DNA of 8,590 nt from positions 1 through 8,590 of the forward strand of contig JALVWZ010000298.1 in NCBI GenBank assembly GCA_027023115.1, in the 5' to 3' direction. This DNA is from Thermaceae bacterium (GTDB taxonomy: Bacteria; Deinococcota; Deinococci; Deinococcales; Marinithermaceae). Position numbers and translations under genes: made by a program. Under the pieces are notes generated by a model. The model saw only the letters and a list, made by a program, of their open reading frames with translations, searched no databases and was not told the DNA's origin. This document shows positions 6,080 through 8,590 of this stretch, one piece after another (position 1 is the first letter of the stretch; each line of letters starts with the position of its first letter).

Positions 6080-6364
6080 TTAAGTGCGGGACCAACGCTC
6101 GAGATCATCCATCAGGATCCAAAGCGGCGCGTCCAGGTCATCTTCGGAGAGGTCAACGCCGTATTCGCGGCGCACCGCCGCGATTAGCTCCCGCTCCTCT
6201 TGCTGGGTCGTGCAGAAGTCGGAAAACCAGCTCTCGTCGCTAACCCAGGCCTCCGGGTGTCCTATGGCCTTGAGCAGCCGCGCAACCTGCGAAGCGCGCT
6301 TTTCCACCTCGCGGGTTTCGGCCTCGCAAATGGTTTTTTGTCCTCTTCCATGTGCCTCAGACAC
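6080..6364 (-). CDS. Small acidic hypothetical protein, intact copy (94 aa)
   Basis: An unrecognised protein of 94 aa from a GTG at 6364 to a TAA at 6080-6082. It has no signal peptide or membrane segment, so it is probably cytoplasmic. Visible features: a helix-like EVEKRASQVARLLKAIGHP (19-37), a Trp-rich middle (EAWVSDESWFSDF, 38-50), then EERELIAAVRREYGVDLSEDDLDAP (56-80) and a DDLERW end. It is intact where the copy at 3533-3802 has a stop. The start is uncertain: no Shine-Dalgarno is evident, and the sequence upstream of about residue 11 is not shared with the other copy. It follows rbsK on the same strand after 39 bp and could be read with it. It converges on the ClC gene with 18 bp between the stops. 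Conservation of the C-terminal half in both copies supports a real coding gene. Confidence 0.65.
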   Translation of the reverse strand: MSEAHGRGQKTICEAETREVEKRASQVARLLKAIGHPEAWVSDESWFSDFCTTQQEERELIAAVRREYGVDLSEDDLDAPLWILMDDLERWSRT

Positions 6365-6403
6365 TGCGGCCGCATGCGGCGTTTGCCCGCGACCGAGTAA
6401 CCT

Positions 6404-7324
6404 TCACCCCGCCCGACCGTTCAGCAACCCGGCCACCTCGTCCGCCGTCGGTAGCGAGGGCTGCGCCCCCGGCCGGGTGGTTGCCAGCGCCCCGGCGGCG
6501 CTACCAAAGCGGAGCGCTTGCTCCAGCGGCTCGCCGGCGGCCAGCGCCGCCGCCAGCCCGCCCACGAAGGCATCACCCGCGGCGGTGGTGTCAACCGGCT
6601 CCACCTCAAAGGGCGGCATCGTCCCCTCGCTACTCGCCCCGGCCCAGACCAGACCGCGCCCGCCCAGGGTGACCACCACCAGCGGGACCAACCGGGACAA
6701 GGCCCGGGCCAGGGCTAGAGCCTCTTCGGACGTCTTAGGCTCGGTCGAAGCGGCTATCTGTGCCGCTTCGAACTCGTTGACCACCAGCACGTCGAGTAGG
6801 CGCAAAAGCTCCGGCGGCAGCGTCTGCGCCGGGGCGGCGTTGAGCAGTACCCGCGCCCCCGCCGCCCGGCCCAGCTCGGCGGCGCGCTGCACCGTTTCGA
6901 GCGGTGTTTCTAGCTGTAAGACGACCACGCCCGCGTCCTCGAAGAGCTCGGGCGCAAGGTCTTCCGGGCGTAGGCGGGCGTTGGCTCCGGGGGAGACGAT
7001 GATGGCGTTCTGGCCGTCGGCGCTAACGCTAATCAGGGCCACGCCGGTGGGCCCGGCAACCCGGCGCACGGCGGCGGTCTGGATACCCTCGGCTTCCAGT
7101 CCGCGCTTCAGCTCCTCGCCGTAGGCGTCTTCGCCAACGCGGCCCACCATCCGCACCCGCGCCCCCAGCCGGGCGGCGGCCACCGCCTGGTTGGCCCCCT
7201 TGCCACCGGGGAAGCGCTGCAGGTCACCACCGATCACCGTTTCGCCCGGGCCGGGGTGGCGCTCCACCGGCACCACCAGGTCCATGTTGAGGCTGCCCAC
7301 TACGAGCACGTTTCCAGATTTCAT
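6404..7324 (-). CDS. rbsK: Ribokinase (PfkB family)
   Basis: A cytoplasmic sugar kinase of 306 aa, the usual ribokinase length, that phosphorylates D-ribose at O5 with ATP so that it can enter the pentose phosphate pathway. Motifs in order: SLNMD (11-15, ribose-binding Asn/Asp), PGGKGANQA (39-47, first PfkB signature), LNAAPA (161-166), VNEFE (182-186), TLGGRG (219-224), and VDTTAAGDAFVGG (244-256), the second PfkB signature with the catalytic base Asp251. GAQPS (286-290) fits the monovalent-cation site. The combination of SLNMD and GGKGANQA favours ribokinase over other PfkB kinases, though another pentose or nucleoside is possible. The ATG at 7324 has no Shine-Dalgarno, but a -10-like TATCAT lies 5 nt upstream, suggesting a leaderless message. 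No ribose transporter or rbsD is visible nearby. Confidence 0.93.
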   Translation of the reverse strand: MKSGNVLVVGSLNMDLVVPVERHPGPGETVIGGDLQRFPGGKGANQAVAAARLGARVRMVGRVGEDAYGEELKRGLEAEGIQTAAVRRVAGPTGVALISVSADGQNAIIVSPGANARLRPEDLAPELFEDAGVVVLQLETPLETVQRAAELGRAAGARVLLNAAPAQTLPPELLRLLDVLVVNEFEAAQIAASTEPKTSEEALALARALSRLVPLVVVTLGGRGLVWAGASSEGTMPPFEVEPVDTTAAGDAFVGGLAAALAAGEPLEQALRFGSAAGALATTRPGAQPSLPTADEVAGLLNGRAG

Positions 7325-7328
7325 GCCC

Positions 7329-7334
7329 CATGAT
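7329..7334 (-). promoter_or_regulatory. Putative leaderless promoter -10 box of rbsK
   Basis: On the minus strand TATCAT is followed by GGGGC and then the rbsK ATG. This geometry puts the transcription start at or next to the start codon. The -35 would fall inside the preceding hairpin (TTGCAG at 14 bp or CTTGCA at 15 bp), so spacing is shorter than ideal. It closely resembles TACCAT-TGGGC-ATG before the 229-aa gene. Confidence 0.5.
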
Positions 7335-7337
7335 ACG

Positions 7338-7367
7338 AAAGGACGACCCCTGCAAGGGTCGTCCTTT
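7338..7367 (-). terminator. Intrinsic terminator hairpin of katG
   Basis: A perfect 12-bp stem, AAAGGACGACCC / GGGTCGTCCTTT, with a 6-nt loop. It begins 14 bp after the katG stop codon. On the minus strand the stem ends in TTT followed by CG, so the U-tract is short and mostly within the stem. Its near-symmetry means it could also stop plus-strand transcription. It lies directly upstream of the rbsK -10 box. Confidence 0.75.
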
Positions 7368-7381
7368 AAGCGCCGCGCCGG

Positions 7382-8590
7382 TTAGTGCCAGCGCAGGTCG
7401 AAGCGGTCGAGGTTCATCACCTTGTTCCAGGCGCGCACGAAGTCGCGGACGAACTTCTCCTTCTTGTCGTCCTCGGCGTAGAACTCGGCCTGGGCCCGCA
7501 GCTGAGAGTTGGAGGCGAAGACTAGGTCGACCCGGGTGGCCGTCCAGCGCAGCGCCCCGGTGGCGCGGTCGTGGCCGGTGAAGACTTGGCCGTCCTCGTC
7601 CGCTGGCTTCCACTCGAGCCCCAGGTCGAGCAGGTTGACGAAGAAGTCGTTGGAGAGAGTCCCCGGGCGCTCGGTGAAGTAGCCGTGCGGGTTGCCTTGG
7701 TAGGTCGCCCCCAGCACGCGCATGCCGGCGACGAGCACGGTCATCTCGGGCACGGTCAGCGTGAGCAGCTGGGCCTTGTCGACGAGCGCCCGCTCGGCGG
7801 GCAGCTTGCACGCGGGGTGGAGGTAGTTGCGGAAGCCATCGGCCACCGGCTCGAGGTAGCCGAACGACAGGGCGTCGGTCTGCTCCCGGCTGGCGTCGCT
7901 GCGGCCGGGAGCAAAGGGCACGCGGACGGCGAAGCCGGCGTCGCGCGCGGCTTTCTCCACCGCGGCCACGCCGCCGAGCACGATCAGGTCGGCGAGCGAG
8001 ACCCGCTTGCCGTTCTTCTGCTCGGCGTTGAAGGTCTGCTGGATGCCCTCCAGCACCTCGAGCACCCGCGCCAGCCGCTCGGGCCGGTTGACCTCCCAGC
8101 CGCGCTGCGGCTCCAGGCGGATTCGCGCTCCGTTCGCCCCGCCGCGCTTGTCGGAGTCACGGTAGGTGGAGGACGCGGACCAGGCGGTGTAGACGAGCTC
8201 GGGCACGGTGAGGCCGGAGGCCAGGAGGCGGCGCTTGAGCTCCTCGACGTCGGACTCGTCGATCAATTCATGGTCCACGGGCGGGATCGGGTCCTGCCAG
8301 ATTAACTCTTCGTCGGGTACCTCGGGGCCCAGATAGCGGGCGCGCGGACCCATGTCGCGGTGGATCAGCTTGAACCAAGCGCGGGCGAAGGCATCAGCCA
8401 GCTCGTCTGGGTGCTCGAGGAAATGCCGGCTGATCTTGCCGTAGGCGGAGTCCATGCGCAGCGCCAGGTCGGTGGTGAGCATGAACGGGGGGTGCTTCTT
8501 CCCGGGGTCGTGGGCGTCGGGAACCATGTCCTCGGGGTCGGGGTTGGCGGCCACCCACTGCCAGGCCCCGGCCGGGCTCTTCTCCAGATT
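7382..8590 (-). CDS. katG: Catalase-peroxidase KatG, C-terminal part (N-terminus beyond window)
   Basis: A haem enzyme that breaks down hydrogen peroxide by catalase and peroxidase activity, in the cytoplasm. The frame is open from the right edge ([12 protein letters not shown]) to a TAG... stop reading WH-stop at 7382, giving 402 residues of an expected ~730-740. Landmarks include [34 protein letters not shown] (with the Arg that aligns with the mobile switch Arg of KatG, Arg418 in M. tuberculosis numbering), [68 protein letters not shown] and a conserved end, [13 protein letters not shown]. The distal Arg-Trp-His, the proximal His and the Met-Tyr-Trp adduct lie in the N-terminal half outside the window and cannot be checked. 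The visible part shows no frameshift. An intrinsic terminator follows. Confidence 0.96.
   Translation of the reverse strand, partial: NLEKSPAGAWQWVAANPDPEDMVPDAHDPGKKHPPFMLTTDLALRMDSAYGKISRHFLEHPDELADAFARAWFKLIHRDMGPRARYLGPEVPDEELIWQDPIPPVDHELIDESDVEELKRRLLASGLTVPELVYTAWSASSTYRDSDKRGGANGARIRLEPQRGWEVNRPERLARVLEVLEGIQQTFNAEQKNGKRVSLADLIVLGGVAAVEKAARDAGFAVRVPFAPGRSDASREQTDALSFGYLEPVADGFRNYLHPACKLPAERALVDKAQLLTLTVPEMTVLVAGMRVLGATYQGNPHGYFTERPGTLSNDFFVNLLDLGLEWKPADEDGQVFTGHDRATGALRWTATRVDLVFASNSQLRAQAEFYAEDDKKEKFVRDFVRAWNKVMNLDRFDLRWH

Noticed and set aside
6265..6353. ATG near 6353 starting a different frame (MEEDKKPFARPK) ahead of the small gene
   Set aside because: It leaves the conserved frame shared by both copies and gives only a short peptide.
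6070..6373. GCGGCCGC octamers at 6070-6077 and 6366-6373 flanking the intact small gene
   Set aside because: At this GC content about one such octamer is expected per window. A third lies in thiB (about 1745-1752), and the broken copy is not flanked by any, so they are not convincing element ends.
7571..8305. 244-codon plus-strand open frame opposite katG
   Set aside because: An antisense shadow. The minus strand encodes an unbroken, highly conserved KatG C-terminal domain.
1..8590. CRISPR arrays, tRNA or rRNA genes, transposase genes
   Set aside because: I looked for evenly spaced direct repeats, cloverleaf-like elements and transposase motifs and saw none.

Overview
The window looks like a chromosomal segment from a GC-rich bacterium, most likely of the Deinococcus-Thermus group (Deinococcota). 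This is inferred from the high GC content, from two apparently leaderless promoters whose -10 box ends 5 nt before the ATG, and from the general character of the proteins. No species can be named from the sequence alone.

Left part, minus strand (1-2823): a thiamine-uptake operon, thiB-thiP. It is preceded by a sigma70-type promoter and a clear TPP riboswitch. The riboswitch's expression platform can be read by eye as a Shine-Dalgarno sequestering switch. thiP runs off the left edge, and a thiQ ATPase gene may lie beyond. The 141 bp between thiB and thiP hold two inverted arrays of 7-bp repeats.

Middle part (2847-6364): a divergent plus-strand gene for an unrecognised membrane-anchored protein of 229 aa. 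It is followed by two copies of a small minus-strand gene of unknown function, at 3533-3802 and 6080-6364. They are about 93% identical over 215 bp and aligned without gaps at an offset of exactly 2547 bp. The first copy is broken by an in-frame TAA and the second is open. Between them lie about 500 bp of lower-GC DNA without a convincing gene, then a ClC-family chloride channel/transporter with a C-terminal CBS-like region. Each copy abuts the stop codon of a convergent plus-strand gene.

Right part, minus strand (6404-8590): a complete ribokinase (rbsK), and upstream of it the C-terminal 402 residues of a catalase-peroxidase (katG) whose start lies beyond the right edge. A perfect 12-bp-stem hairpin terminates katG and lies immediately upstream of the rbsK -10 box.

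The thi genes form one regulated unit. The other genes (ClC, ribokinase, KatG) show no obvious shared pathway. The points most worth following up are the duplicated small gene bracketing the ClC gene, the inverted heptad arrays inside the thi operon, and the unrecognised membrane-anchored protein.
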